Below, piece after piece: positions 1 through 13,046 of a stretch of DNA of 64,000 bases; the stretch's first letter is position 1, and each line of letters begins with the position of its first letter. Below the pieces are notes generated by a model. It saw only the letters and a program-made list of their open reading frames with translations. It ran no database searches and was not told the DNA's origin. This stretch comes from Lateolabrax maculatus (taxonomy: Eukaryota > Chordata > Actinopteri > Acropomatiformes > Lateolabracidae), in contig CM062216.1 in the NCBI GenBank assembly GCA_031216445.1, forward strand, positions 9,669,501 through 9,733,500. The letters are read 5' to 3'. The translations under genes were made by a program, and so were the position numbers.

Positions 1-2431
1 GAGTAAAGTGAGGCTGAGCTGCAATAGTAATCATCAGAGACAATGACAACAGAGACATATTTGAATGCATGAACATTTAACCCCACCACAAAATTTTTCC
101 ATAGTTTCTGTCAGAATTATGTAATATCATGGACAAAACTAAATAGAAATAGACAAACTCCTGAAATGTGATCAGATTTTTGACTAGAACAACCGACACA
201 CAGTAAACATGTGTACTCACAGTGACACAAAGTACATAAAAACACTGCAAACTGTAAATAGCTGTTTAAGAAGCCATTCAGGTGACCTCATATGTCCCTG
301 TCACAACTTGCTTGCTGCTATGGGGTGAGTGTGGTTGGTGGGCTAAAATAAAAAACCTGTGTGTTAAGCTTTCATAAAAATATATGTATATACACACACA
401 CACACACAAAAAAATGCCACTTAAGAAAGGCAAACTTTGTGTTTAATACATACATCCAAATGCATAACTATGCATGAGTGTAAGTATTCATGCTGACACA
501 TGCACACCCACCCACACATACAGAAATCTAGACACATAGTTTTTTCCATGGAGCTCAACTATGAACACTTTTCATATGAAATAGCAGCTCTAATGCCTGA
601 ACAGGAAGCTCTGTAGTGAATGGAAAAACAGCACAGCGCAACATCCTGGGAATAGCTGAGGTCATACAAAACGGGGAAATTACAACATGGTCCAGGACCA
701 CGTAAGCTCCATACTGTACCTCACTAAAGGTGTGTACTGCTTAATCAAGATCGTCACTGCCCAACGTACTGATGTTTGTTTTCTGTGAACAGCCAAGTTC
801 TTCCGACTTAACCCTTAAATTTGATGGAAAACAAAGCACACTACATACAGCGAAGGATTTCCATAAAGTACTAACTCAAAGGATTGTTTGGTATATGCGT
901 TTTGTGGCCTTGCATGATGTTGGTCAGATTTTAACACTATGCAAAGTTTTTCACTCATTAAACTTGTCCAGTTGCGACGTAAAGTAATCAGTCCTGATGT
1001 AAAGTAATGACGATAGACAGTATGGCCCGATTGATACTGGATTTTTGAGGCAGACACTGACTGTGTTTTAAAAAATCTGATAACCTTGCCAAAATATGGG
1101 TCTAGCCGATTTATCAGTCTAGCTCTACTAGAGAGTATATTGATGAATTTGGGTCACAAAAGTCACATTTTTGAAACTTTTAGAAACTTTTATTAGACTT
1201 TCAAGTCTTGTGGGAACCTAGACAATATACAATAGACATTGTATGTTGGAACATGTTGTTGTTTACATTCTTCAAACGTGAGTCAACCAACTGTATCTGT
1301 GGAAAGCGTGATAATATCAGCAAACCCTGTTTTGGTTTCCCTGCCTGATTGCAAAGCAAGAGACTGGGGAATGGTAGGTCCATTAGTGTACCTTCCTCTC
1401 TCCTCCCACTTACCAGCAATGGAAAAGCCAGCACTGTGTGTGTGTGTGTTAACTGACAGGTGCCAAGGGAATGGTGAGTGAGTTTATGTGTGCTCTCCTC
1501 AGTGAGGAGGAGGTCTGTTGCTAATGTTTCTTTCCTCTAAGAGTGGTGTGAATCATACCTCATGGAAAAGTTGGCCCAGAAAGAGTGGGAACTCTCTCTC
1601 TCTCTGAGTTTGTGTGTGTTTGTGTTTGATTTGCTCGGACAAGCCAACAACTGTTTGAGCCGTCTCTCAGAAGGAGGCACAACACAGGAGATGCAATTAA
1701 AAAGTCCCAGCAGACTGAGGGGAAAGATTTTGGTAAACAGCTAAGAACGCATTTAAGTTGTGCATATAAGAGCAATGCTTTTTCATTGTCTAAATATTAT
1801 CAGAGGCTAAATGTTCTCTGTCTGACTCATACGAGGTCTCTGGGATAATTTAATCACTGTTACCATGGACAACAAGGCAAACAGTGTTCTCAATCCGCAC
1901 TATAAAGAGACCACAGCAGCTTTCACTAAAGCCGTTGGCGTCTCCATCCCCTTCTCTGTCTCTCTATCTGCTGTTACAAGACCTTCATTGTCCAATATTC
2001 TTGCTTAGCTATTTAAATATGTTGTCTGCAACAATATCAGCAATTAGTAGTATTAATTAAGTCACCAAATGTCTGTGTCAAATGTGAAGGATTATTTCAA
2101 GACATATTTGGGGATTTTTGGATGCACATTTTATGCAGCTAAAAATGGCGATGATGTCTGCTCTGTGCTATTAATTATAAATAGGTTCAGTCTGCATTAT
2201 GTGCAATTATTTTTTTAAAATGCATTAAAATAAAGATCTGTTGATTTTATGCTGTTGCGATTAAAATGCACGTTACATATCAATGTAATAATGCATTATA
2301 TTTAAAAAATATACGGTTAGGAAGAGCAGCAAGGTTGACTTTTGTTTAGAAAACGAATCCATGCACATTAACGATCACGATCCTGACCCACCTACATGCA
2401 TGCAGACATTTAGCCACTTGCTTGCTTGTAT

Positions 2432-2433
<2 letters not shown>

Positions 2434-2471
<38 letters not shown>

Positions 2472-2475
2472 ACAC
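2434..2475 (+). repeat. (CA)n microsatellite
   Basis: About 16 CA units followed by imperfect CA/GA sequence in the cavin1 intron. Another CA tract running into (AT)n is at 3895-3940. Confidence 0.9.
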
Positions 2476-3892
2476 CATTCCTTTTAAGGCAGTGTGATGA
2501 AAGGCCTCTCCGGTGAGGAGCAGCTGTCTGATCCTGTCCAGTCTTTGCAGCTGTGCACTTAGCTTTCACAATGAGTGATATCACTGAACCCTTGTGCCCC
2601 TCCAGGATGGGAGAAGGCCAAACGAGAGATTGACATGAAACAGAAGTGGAGTTTTGCGTGTAAGAGCCCTGTAGAGGCCTGAATTGCGATGCTTTGATCC
2701 CTTAAGAGTGCTCAGAGACTAAAATAAGGACGCTAATGTGTTCTGGTCATTAATATTGATGCCTCCCCCACTCTTCTAAATAAGGCTCAAACAATTCACA
2801 GATGACTGGTACGGCCGCCTACTACCTCAGGCATTTTGGGGTGACTCTTATGACTGAGGGCACAATGCAAATTCTGTTTCGTGAAGCTCTCTCCGCCATG
2901 TTCAAGAGTCCTGTGGGTAATGGAAACATTAACAACCAATCCCGCCCTGTCTATAGACAGATTCATTCTCAGAGAGGGGCTCTGTGTACCACACAGCCAA
3001 CAAGGCAATGTCATGTTACAGTGCACACCACAGGAAGGGAGTTCCTTGGTTTTTCTGTCACAGTAATTTGTGATTTCACACACAAGAACCTGAAGGGGGA
3101 AGCCCTTTTCCACAGCTCAGCCTACCCACGTCCATAACTCTGAAACCACTGGAATCACAGGGTTAGGCCCATGCAAAGATAGAACATTTACTTTTCCATT
3201 TACGTCTCTGTGTAAACTGGCAGCTACAGTGCTGTAATATATTATATAACTATCCCTTTCACTCTAATGGTGCCATCCATATTGACACTAAAGGGGTACA
3301 GTTACGGCCAAAATGAACAACTCTCAGTTCAGATTTTCCATTCATGTGCTTGGAAAATTTAAACTAGTTTAGGCACAAACATGAATTTGCACGTCCTGCT
3401 ACAGTGACTATAATGATTTTTTATTATTTAAATATCTTACTTAAGTGAAAGAGTGTGTTGCAATTATTCATGGTATCCTTAATCTTATATCTGCAAATCA
3501 CAGAATTACCACTTTTCAGGATAATGTGATGTGTGGATCAAGTGAAGCCATGAATAAGCTGCCAACATGAATACAGTACTGGGCCCAACTTTAGGAAACT
3601 ATAACTACTGAGTTACATTAGGCCAACATAATCATTAATGACCAATAACTCCAGCCACATAACACCTGGGGGTACGAGAAGGAAGGCAAACAAGCCAATC
3701 AACGCTGCTTTGCTTTGTTCTGAATTGAGCTTTTGTTGGTGAATAATGCAACTGGGACATTATAGATGGAAAAACTGAAAGGCTGTGAAGCTTTTCTTTT
3801 GTTTTTCTTGACCAGATGTGCACCTTTTGGTAATCTAACATGAGCCACTGAGAAAAATCCTTGTTATTTTAATGGACAGTGGAAGAAATCAA

Positions 3893-3937
<45 letters not shown>

Positions 3938-5807
3938 ATATTTAACTGAAATGCTGACAATGTATACCAAAACTTTTGATTAATAATTTCCTTCCCTCGA
4001 AGAAATGTGTGTATATCCTATAATTTTGTGAGTGAAAAACTAAGAAAAAAAGGCCTAAAATTACATGTTAAAATATAATCAAATGTTTCACCTTCAAAGT
4101 TACCTCTTTTACAGATAACATAATTTAAGTATGATTTCTATTTATAGATTAATCATCCTAAACATCCATGTGCATGCAAAATCTAATCCCAAAGTCACCA
4201 AAACCTGCCTGGCACTCAGTGACAGCCTATAACTCACAGACCAGTGACAAGAGCAGCGAGCCACCACAGCAGCAGTGGGAGATATACTACTGGGGTAACC
4301 TGACTGTTGCACCTCAGACTGAAGGTTTGCACATACCAGACTTTACTGTCACGCACAATCTCAAGTTACAGCAATAACAGTCAATTATATGATAAGTGAA
4401 TGCATGGATGCCACTTAAATAGCAACTTTTGCATTACTAAAATGAATGTCTCGTGCTACGTGGATTCGCAGGTAGTTTCAGTTTTATTTGCATTGTAAGT
4501 TTTGAGATATCCACCACTAGTATGATTCACTGGGAAATATTTTCAGTTAATGGTAAAACAATAGTAGATAACTGTTGTAGGCAATCCAACAACTAAGGCT
4601 AAATAGTCAAACAGATGCACATTTATCTGGAAATAAGCCCATACAAACACATATATAATGCAATCAATCAATCAATAGGTGCTGTGGACGGCTAAATTCA
4701 GACCAACTCAATGAAACAGGACACTACACCATTCCATTGCATTGCTGCTGGTCTATTTATAATCATAGCAACATGGTGGTTTCCTTTAATATACTCAGAT
4801 AATTTGGCCAACTTTTTATTTTGGCTGTGGCCTCGTAGATGAAGGGTGTGCCTACAAATCTTGGAATAAACAGCACATAGGGTGTCGGCAGCTTCCACCG
4901 AGTTGTGATGTGGTATGAGGACACATTTTTGTTTGCAGGCCAAGACGCTGGATGACAACTACAACTGTTCAAATCGAGGAGTGACCTGATCGGTTTCCCA
5001 GCTGGTAAATGTTGCCTGCTGCTGTGGGATGGAGATGTTTGGTGAGTCAAGAAGGCAGCCGGGGCCTGAGATTTTAATAGGAGCAACTAAGAGTCCTAAA
5101 TGCTCGTTACGTAAAACACACATTGTCTAAAACATTATAAGCGCGATGGGTGACTTAATCCATAGCTAATATAAAGCGGTGTGCTCGTTATACACCAAGA
5201 TACAAACAACTATATTAGACGGACAAATCTAATAATAGACCATTATAATAATAATATAAAGAAATGTGCAGTGTTTCCATGTGTTGTAATAGAAGGGATC
5301 CTCTTTCTGCTGTACGAACTGTATACCCTAAAGACTGGAGCACAGGAAAGTAACACTATCAGCAAACGCACCTCCTGTATCTCAGACATAGACACCACAG
5401 GGTGTTGTACACTCGATCTGTATGTGAGTAGGCTATATATTTACACCAGTTTGATTATGCCACATCAATGTTAGTCCTTAGTGAATTTTAAGTGTTCAAA
5501 ATGGTAGATTTTTACATTCTTTACATAATCATGTCAGCTTGAAAATGAAAAGTGGTTTTGATCTGCAACAAAATCTAAAATGATTACAAACGAAAAGGAT
5601 TGTTCTTGTTTAGGGTTGAACTCACTTGTTCTTAGTGGCACATACGTTTGTGTGTGTTTGTGTGTGTGTGTCAGAGAGAGAGCGAGATGGGGGGGGATCA
5701 AAGTGTTACACCATCCAGATTTCAAACATGCCAAGAGAAACATAGTTCTGGCTCCAAGATGTCGACGGCAGGAAAAGACAAGCAGAGGAAATAAAAGTTT
5801 GACTTTA

Positions 5808-6467
5808 AAGGAATAGTTACACATTTTTGGAAAAACACTTATTTGCTTTCTTGCCGGGTAAGATCTCTCACATATGTACGGAAAATATGAAGCTACCACT
5901 AGCTAAGCTTAACGCAAAGACTAGAAAAAAGGGTTTGGCTCTATCCAAAGGAAACAAGTCCGACCATCAGCACCTCTAAAGCTCACTAATCAAAATGCTA
6001 TATCTAGTTTGTTTAATCCATAACAAAAACTTAAGTGTTAAAACAATAATTGTCCATTTTACGGGGTGGTATGGTCCAGGCTATTTCTTCACTGTTCAGC
6101 AATGAGTCATTTTAAAACTTTGGCTTATGTGCAAATTAAACAGGACATAACCAGAGTAGATTTATGTAGAGGTGCTGGGGGGCAGACTGTGTTACTTTGT
6201 TTGATCCAGGCTGGCTGTTTCCCCGTTTCCAGTTTCTGTGCTAACAAGCGAACAGGTTCATGGCTGTAGCTTCATATTCAGTGTACAGACATGAGGGCAG
6301 TAGCAAGTCAAATTTTATTTATAAAGGCCAAAAACACAAATCATAATTCGCCTTATTGGGCTTTTTTTGTCTGCACAACATATGTCCTTAGACCCTCGAT
6401 TCAGATACGGAAAAACCTAACAGGGAAATAATATGTGTTTTTTTCTCAAAATGTTGAACTATTCCTT
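5808..6467. repeat. Palindromic MITE-like element with a nested insertion
   Basis: The tips are an exact 11-bp inverted repeat: AAGGAATAGTT at 5808-5818 and its complement at 6457-6467. The inner arms also pair: 'aatatgaagctacca' near 5885 against 'tggctgtagcttcatatt' near 6260, and the 'cagcacctctaaagctcac' segment near 5970 against the 'tagaggtgctgg' segment near 6165. This is the long-palindrome, non-autonomous repeat that I recognise as common in percomorph fish. The right arm is interrupted at about 6301-6425 by a second repeat. A truncated relative lies at 62785-63008. It has no coding capacity. Confidence 0.75.
6301..6425. repeat. Dispersed fish repeat nested in the palindromic element
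   Basis: This roughly 125-bp segment separates the inner right arm of the palindromic element from its terminal inverted repeat. It contains the motifs 'caagtcaaattttattta' and 'tccttagaccctcgattc', which I recognise as a very common short dispersed repeat of teleost genomes. It has no coding capacity. Its class is not clear from sequence alone. Confidence 0.6.
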
Positions 6468-7655
6468 GAACAAAATTTAGACGACTCTCTTGATAAGATG
6501 CGGGGTGGGTGTCTTCATCATTGAACTCACATTGAGACTATACTGTGTTCTCTCTGAACAAATCTTTTTATAATGGTACATACTGTATATCCAATTTTGT
6601 TTTAGCCATGTATGTCATGTAAGCAACCCACATACATTAACTATTGGACATCATCTTACATGCAGGCGCTCACACGCCACCGAGTACTGGAACTCAGACC
6701 TGGCTCGACATAGAAGCTGACATGCAACAGTGAAATGTGGAGCCTGCAAGATATCTTTCCACTAGCCCCGGAAAGAGGAGCACAGCAGGAGGAAAGGACA
6801 TTGACGAGAGACTGGAAGAGAGCAGTAGAAGTACAAGTGCTGTAGCAAATACTGAATGAGCCGTGCCCTTGATTCTGGATTAGATGACTGAGTTGACAGT
6901 GGGAGCGATAGGGGAGAGAAACTGAGAAGAAGGGAGGAGAACGGGTGGGCATGCTGGCAGAAGGGGCAGAGAGATGCCAGAGGGATGACTCACAGCACTA
7001 ACTTGGTGCTGCTGGTCGGGTGCCTTTCGGTCGAGTTGGTAGCTCTTGCCTGCAAGGGGTTCACTAAATGCTTCATAACTACCCTCTCTGTAATGAAGCT
7101 GAGATCTGGTTTATGCCTGAAAACAAAGAGTCAGTAAGCGGATGTGACCAAAAGCCTTGGCTGGTTCACTATGTCTGGAGTAAGTGGAATTGAGTTATTA
7201 CATAGTCTGGGCAGGGATGAAAGCTATTAAAGAGAAGTTGGCTGGAGCCAGTGGCTGAGGCTTGTTGGCTGCGATCTGAGCTCTGCGAGATCTGTAAGGT
7301 TGGTGTGGAATAAGTAGACTGTAACCGAGAAGTCTTACATCTCCCTGATAGAGTTGAACACATGGCTATCACTGTCCTTGAGCTGCAGCCAAACACACCC
7401 TGATTCCAGACACACAGCAGTACTGTCTCACACTCTGATGGACATACAATATCACATTGCATAAACTGGATTAATCCAAACAACTCAAAAGACAATCCAC
7501 ATTAAGAAACACACACGTAAACCCCAGTTCTGATTGGCTGAGTAAAGTGTCTATGTAAGCACATATTTCCCCTTATAAAACAAAAATTAGCAATGTTTGT
7601 ATCACATGGAAACCATTTGTTAAAAAGTATATAAATTCAGAGAATGATGACATTT

Positions 7656-8040
7656 AAAGGGGAACTCCACCAATTTTATACATTAAAGTCTGCTTACAGA
7701 TCTTGGGAAGTACAACTGCATGTGTGAACAAAGTTGTATAAAGCCTTTTGTGGCACTATAGGGAGCTGCCTGAAATCCGTTAAGTTGCCTCAAGTGATGT
7801 CACTTCAGCCAGTGTCAGTTTGGACAGAAGACTACAAATTTCAAAATGCAAAAAAATCTGGGGTTGTGGAGTCAGAAAGAATTGAGGCTACCAGATCTCT
7901 CAAAATAGCAGGTGCATTAAACCAGAATCTCCAACCAAACGGTCGGTGGTTGAGCTGCATTGTGGGTAAGTACAATGAAGTTGCTACTCCGCTACATAAA
8001 CTCCATGTCCAAGCTGGTGTCTGTAATGCTTTTTGATTAA
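7656..8040. repeat. Dispersed teleost repeat ('ggggaactccacc' type)
   Basis: Begins with 'aaaggggaactccacc' and includes 'ggggttgtggagtcagaaag' and 'gctgcattgtgggta', a combination I recognise from non-autonomous repeats in many fish genomes. The apparent 100-residue ORF inside it has no protein features and is a repeat artefact. Exact ends are uncertain; no terminal inverted repeat was confirmed. Confidence 0.55.
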
Positions 8041-9629
8041 TAAATTATAGTATAAATTATAATAAAATGTGGTTGTTAGATGGAACTTAAAAAAAAAAAA
8101 AGAGACAAAAACGGGTTGATAAATTGTGATGGGCTGGCATGATGTGTTTGTCGAAGTCTGAAACATTTCGTACCAAAGTCAGCTTGATTGTTCCAGTTGG
8201 GTTCAACCACAGTAGATTGATTTGGTGACTCCAAACTGATTTTCATGTATGATCTGTTTCCAGGTAATAATTGTGCATCCTAATATAACATCTGATTGAT
8301 CACTTTAGATATGCTTACAGAACTACCACAAATGAGAGTAAAAGCAAAAAAGAAAAAGTTCCCTCTGTCCCAAGGTGTGTGGCTCTCTTAGCATGGTAAG
8401 ATTCAGTATGGAGCATGGTCCATCTGCCTAGGAATTGCAGTATTTGTTAGAGTGTGCTGTAGAGACTACTGTCACACAGCAGGACGCCCTCTTCCACGCA
8501 CGTCTCCTACTGTTTCCTGGACAGACGAAGGAACATGTGGAGGGCTGAGCTGGGCGCCTGAGCCAGCAACAACTTAAGCCAGCTGATGAAGCTGGACAAC
8601 TGCCTAGATGTGCCTGGTCACCTCTGAGGATGAGTAGGAGGCTCAGCTATTGGGGCAGGGCACCACCACTACGGCAGCTGCCGGGCAGGATGGTCTCCTG
8701 CCATCAGGCAGCTGATAAACTGGAAAAATATGACTATTGTTAAAAGTATTCTAATAATCAATTAACTGCTTTAGTCATTTTTCAAGCCAAAATGTTGATC
8801 ATGTATAAAGGAACACTGTTCATAAAGACAAGCATTATTACAAGCATTCGTCATTGCTTGAAAAATATGGAGAAAGGCCTCTAGAGGGACATTCACAACA
8901 TTTTCAATCATTATATTACAAACCATCATGAGACTTCACTGAGAAAGCCACATTTTAATTCATAAACCATTTCATCAGAATATTACTGCTTGGGTCTCTG
9001 TGTATTTCCTGACAGCTATTAGAAAACACTACAACAGGAAATTAAAAATGCAAGGCTTAATTTAAACGGCTGGCAATATGAGACTAAAGGGAAATTCAAA
9101 AATAAGCTTGGACTCATTTAGAATGATTATGTTTCTCCTGGAGGGACAATTGGTCTATGAAAGACAGCAATTTTAGACGCAATACAGTCAGAGCAGAGAA
9201 ACGCAGGGAGGGTGTGAAAGCAGGGCCCCATTGGATCACTGTCCATTTGCTGTCCACAGAGCTCTGATGACAGGCTGGTTGTGTCTTGTGCAGCAGGCAG
9301 ACCACTGCAAGGTCACCTGCACTAAGGGGTTTGTTATTCTAAAACTCCAGCCACCCACCTCCAGCAAGACACCACCTAATGAAGAAGGACATGTGCAACA
9401 GTTTCCCTAACATACATTTCAAATAGTAAACTCTGAAGATATAAGTGCAATCCTTTAACTAAAATAAAGTATGTTTCTAATGAGGATTTTCTTTGGTGCT
9501 TCCTTCCAACTACAGTGTTCGTATTTCCGTCTCATAAGAAACCACAGTAACACCATTGTTTTAGCATTACTCAAATGTATATAGATAGACTGAGATTTGT
9601 TCAAAATGTTGTGATGCATATCTGAGATG

Positions 9630-10156
9630 CATCGGTGGAATGTAACTGTAAGTGCATTTTCTCAAGTACTGTAACATTTGTAGTTACTGTACATGAGTAT
9701 TTCCATTTGATGCTACTTTATACTTCTATGTCACTTCATTTTGGAGGCAAATGTACTTTTGACTGCACATTTATTTAATAACTTTAGTTGCAAATTACTT
9801 ACTAGCAGATTCAGTTCATTGATAGAAAATTTAATCAACTAATACATTTTTATGTAATATCATAAAGTATATAAAGTTGTTAAAATTAGGCCCACTTTTA
9901 CCAGCTGCAACACTAGTGATGCTTACAAATTGATGCATCAATAATTATAATCCAATTATATAATATAAATTATTTTTAAAATGGGCTATTCTGCATAATG
10001 AGTACTTTTACTTTTGGTACTTTATGTATATTTTTATGCTAATACTTTTGTACTCACTAATGCAGGACTTTTACTTGTAAAAAAAGTAGTATTTCTAAAC
10101 TGTGGTATTGCTTCTTTTACTGAAGTAAAAGATCTGAATACTTCCTCCGCCACTGC
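9630..10156. repeat. hAT-like MITE, copy A
   Basis: The left tip resembles 'gGTGGAATGTAAC' and the right tip 'cTTCCTCCGCCACTG', a variant of the CAGTGGTGGAA...TTCCACCACTG termini of a very abundant fish non-autonomous element. Inside are the typical 'ctcaagtactgta' and 'ttttacttaagtaaaag'-like segments. Related copies lie at 31388-32415 and 32950-33326. Assignment to hAT is from family resemblance; target-site duplications were not confirmed. Confidence 0.65.
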
Positions 10157-10494
10157 TGATATGTATGTACATTCGGTAAACATGTCTTCATGGCCCCACC
10201 CTGCTGTTGCTGGGGGATCTTGCGTGCTTCCATCGTTGCAGGTTTAATTATAAAGCATCACTGTCAAAGTCTTCCCGTGCTACAAATTCTGCAGTATGTG
10301 ACTATTCTCAGAGAGTGACAGGGGCGAAAAATACAGCACCTGCGTCTAAAGCTGCTATCAGCTGGACAAAGCAGCGTACACGGTCCACTGCAAAAGTAAC
10401 GCTGTGAAAATGTTTCACTTCTCTTACTCAAATTTTAGCTTCGCCTGACATTGACACTGTGGGTGAAAGGCAATATTGGTGAGGAATGGTCACA

Positions 10495-10660
10495 CACACA
10501 CATACATTGGTTTACGATACATGTGAGGACACTGCACTAGCTTACATGAATTCCACAGACATTAACCCCAACTTTAACTATAACCTCTACATGCCTAACA
10601 CTAACCCGGATCTCATCCTTAACCCAGTTCTGAATCTATCCCACTCTAACACATTAGCAC
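10495..10660. repeat. CA-initiated dispersed repeat with 'aaccctaac'-like tail
   Basis: A short CA microsatellite is followed by 'gtgaggacactgcactagc', a 'catgaattcc' segment and then imprecise taacc-rich sequence (10560-10650). This matches a common teleost repeat layout. The ORF over it is not a gene. Confidence 0.45.
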
Positions 10661-12545
10661 ACAAACAGACAGTGGAAAGGGGTGAAACCTGACTGAGAGC
10701 CAGTGTTGATTTGCAATGCTGCCAATATCTGGCCGGCCTATCTGTCGGTCAATTAAACTGGACACGGTGCAGCCATCCTCTGGCAATAAATAGATTGTGG
10801 GAGCCCGAAACAGCTACTGCAACATGGAAGCTACAGGTCCTACAACCGCTTTGAAAATGCGACAGTGACCACCTTTAGACAGTGATAAGAGCATAGATAA
10901 CACAAACAGGAAGTGATTTAGAATGATTTATACTGTGTCTCAGCCTAAATTTAGAGTCAGAATAAAAACAGTAAAATCATACGCTTTACAAAATAGTGCA
11001 AATTATTGAAATGAGCTCCTTATCTGCAAACTGCTTTATGTACAGTGTCCTACACGGACAATTGCACACAGACATGCTGTTGAAAAGACTGGCAGTAGAC
11101 CATGCAGTGTCACAAACAGCAGGAGACACCTGCTTTGCAGAGTAATTTATTAAGGCCTAGTATCTATGATTGGATTTCTGCTAGATGCCAATAGTGTAAC
11201 CTGCTCCCACAGTGGACATCCCAGCGGGGGGGTGTGAAAAGGTTCGCCTGCCAATACCGACCCTGAAGTAAGCTCTACTCACGAGAGTCTTGCAGTCCAT
11301 GTTACTAATGTTTTTAAAGAAAATGTTCTCCCTTTTCCCGCTAGGACTGGAAAGTGGCTAGCCACCACTGACAATTTCTTGAGCTGTCATTTGACTTGTG
11401 GTCTAATGACACATTCCACATCGAAGAGCATGAGTTTACCAGCCAGACGTGACAGCCCTGTCCCAATAATGAAAAAAAAAGGAGTTGCTCAGCGAGTCTC
11501 AAATGCACAACAGCAGTTAGCCCGACCAGTGATGCACTGTTACACTCTCACAGGTGAATTCATAACGTGTCCTTTATTTATTTATTTTTTAAACAGATTT
11601 TCTTCCTAAGACGTTTGTGGTCCCAACTGTTTCTCTGAGGAGAAGCTGCCCTAATTTGACCCTGCCCCAATACTCACACTTTTCTTTCCAGGTATTCAAG
11701 TGCAGGTTTGTGAATGCATGAATGTCAGTATGTCTCACTTTCTGAGAAATTTTCACAATAAAAACTACATCTTCATCTTACATGGCAGCAGCCTGCCAAC
11801 TATCTGTGCTATGAGCGCTCAGAGGTGGGGCGTTGGTTCTGTCTCAAGTAACCCTCCATGCCGGCGTTTATAGGCCTTATATTTTTATTTACACGCATTA
11901 GTCTTTATATAGTTTCATTGGATAATCAAGAAATCCCGTGGGGTGGGAGAGGTCACTATCTGCCTTCATTTTTCCATGGAAGCTGCTAGTATTCCTTTCA
12001 TTGGTGAGAGGAGGCATACACCTCTCACTGAGCGTGAATACTAACTATACAACAGCTTCTAAATAGTGGACCGCAGTGTCTGATTCTTTGTAAACATTAC
12101 AGCCTCGTTTAGGTTTTAGGAAAAAGTGATTCAGACATTTGTGTCATGGAAACCACTGAGCCGAAGGTTTGGCCGGCCTCCTCTATTCTGAGAAGCTATT
12201 GCGTCCTTTTTCATTTTCATTAGCAAGGGTCAACTCATGCCACACTGTGACTCTAACTCTCTCTGGTGAGATGATGTCAAAAGGTTGCTGTGATGGTCTG
12301 ATAGCTTTTCAGGTGGATTTTCACACTCCCTCTTAACTTTCATTTGTGATGTGGGGAATGCTACACACCCCTTTACGGGACCAACATGTACTGTGAGTGT
12401 AACTTTAGCAAATTCAAATTAATAGCCACATGTAAAGTACTGCTTGTTTTCTATCACTTAGTCCACCCTGTGATGAACATCGTCAAAGAAGAAGCTCACA
12501 CACAAAATGCAGCTCTCTGTATCCCCCCCCCTCCCATCCCCTTAC

Positions 12546-13046
12546 CTGGTAGATGAGGACTTTGAAGTTGCGCCTCTTGAGCAGCTCGTTCTCGTTGCTC
12601 TCCAGCTTCTTGATCTGGCCGGCCTGCTTCTCCAGGTTGCTGCGCACCGTCTTGACGTTGACGCTGACCTTGCGTACCTTTTCCAGCATTTTGTTGACCG
12701 TGTTGGCCGTGCCGACGTGGTTCTTGGACAACTTAGTCAGCTCCCCCTGGATGGTTGACACTGACTTCTCCATGGCCTCCTGCCGGGCCTCGAGCCCATT
12801 CTGGGTCTGCTGGATCTGGTCTACCACCCCAATAATCTTGTCTAGCAGAGACAGAACCATGACCCCGTTCATCTGCGCTTCGCTCTTGCCTCCGGCGCCG
12901 GTGGCCAGCACCAAGTCCACCTCCTCAGCAGGGTCATCGTCATCCACTGCCGGCTCGGTGGCAGCACCCACCAGAGCGACCTCGTCGTCATCATAAGGCA
13001 CTTCTGCTAGGGCTGCGTGCTCCTTCTTGACACCTGTATCCGCCAT
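12546..13046 (-). CDS. cavin1: Caveolae-associated protein 1 (cavin-1/PTRF), first coding exon only
   Basis: Cavin-1 is the core trimeric coat protein of caveolae; it binds caveolins and acidic lipids at the plasma membrane and was first described as a Pol I transcript release factor. This exon encodes 167 residues: an acidic N-terminus (about residues 16-48, with runs of Asp), then the HR1 coiled-coil region from about residue 59 to 165, including the motifs VLSLLDKIIG, IQGELTKL, LEKVRKVSVNVKTVR and KQAGQIKKLE, ending in RRNFKVLIYQ. This matches human cavin-1 up to its known exon 1/exon 2 border. The exon ends with CAG and a GTAAGG donor in phase 0. The start at 13046 has a strong Kozak context (G at -3, G at +4). 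An in-frame upstream ATG at 13067 would add seven residues. The second exon (basic and PEST-like C-terminal half) was not found between 1 and 12545, so it should lie past the left edge. Teleosts often have two co-orthologues (a and b); which one this is cannot be told. Confidence 0.93.
12547..12996 (+). other. Antisense open frame over cavin1 exon 1 (not a gene)
   Basis: The plus strand is open for 147 codons opposite cavin1 exon 1 because that exon is GC-rich and regular in codon use. Its translation is low-complexity (Ser/Thr/Leu-rich) with no domain. It is recorded so that it is not mistaken for an independent gene. Confidence 0.8.

Larger units (their letters stand above)
1..12545 (-). 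other. cavin1: cavin1 intron 1 (non-coding, repeat-bearing)
   Basis: Minus-strand sequence downstream of the cavin1 exon 1 donor. No ORF resembles the lysine/glutamate-rich second cavin exon or any other protein I know. The tract holds CA microsatellites (392-408, 2434-2475, 3895-3929) and four interspersed repeats listed separately (5808-6467, 7656-8040, 9630-10156, 10495-10660). Positions 8460-8700 are locally GC-richer without a credible exon. That this is intron rather than intergenic is inferred from the complete donor at 12545 and the missing second exon. Confidence 0.7.

Noticed and set aside
8460..8700. GC-richer island in cavin1 intron as a possible hidden exon
   Set aside because: Frames examined contain stops and no flanking splice pair gives a protein-like segment; it does not resemble the cavin C-terminal region.
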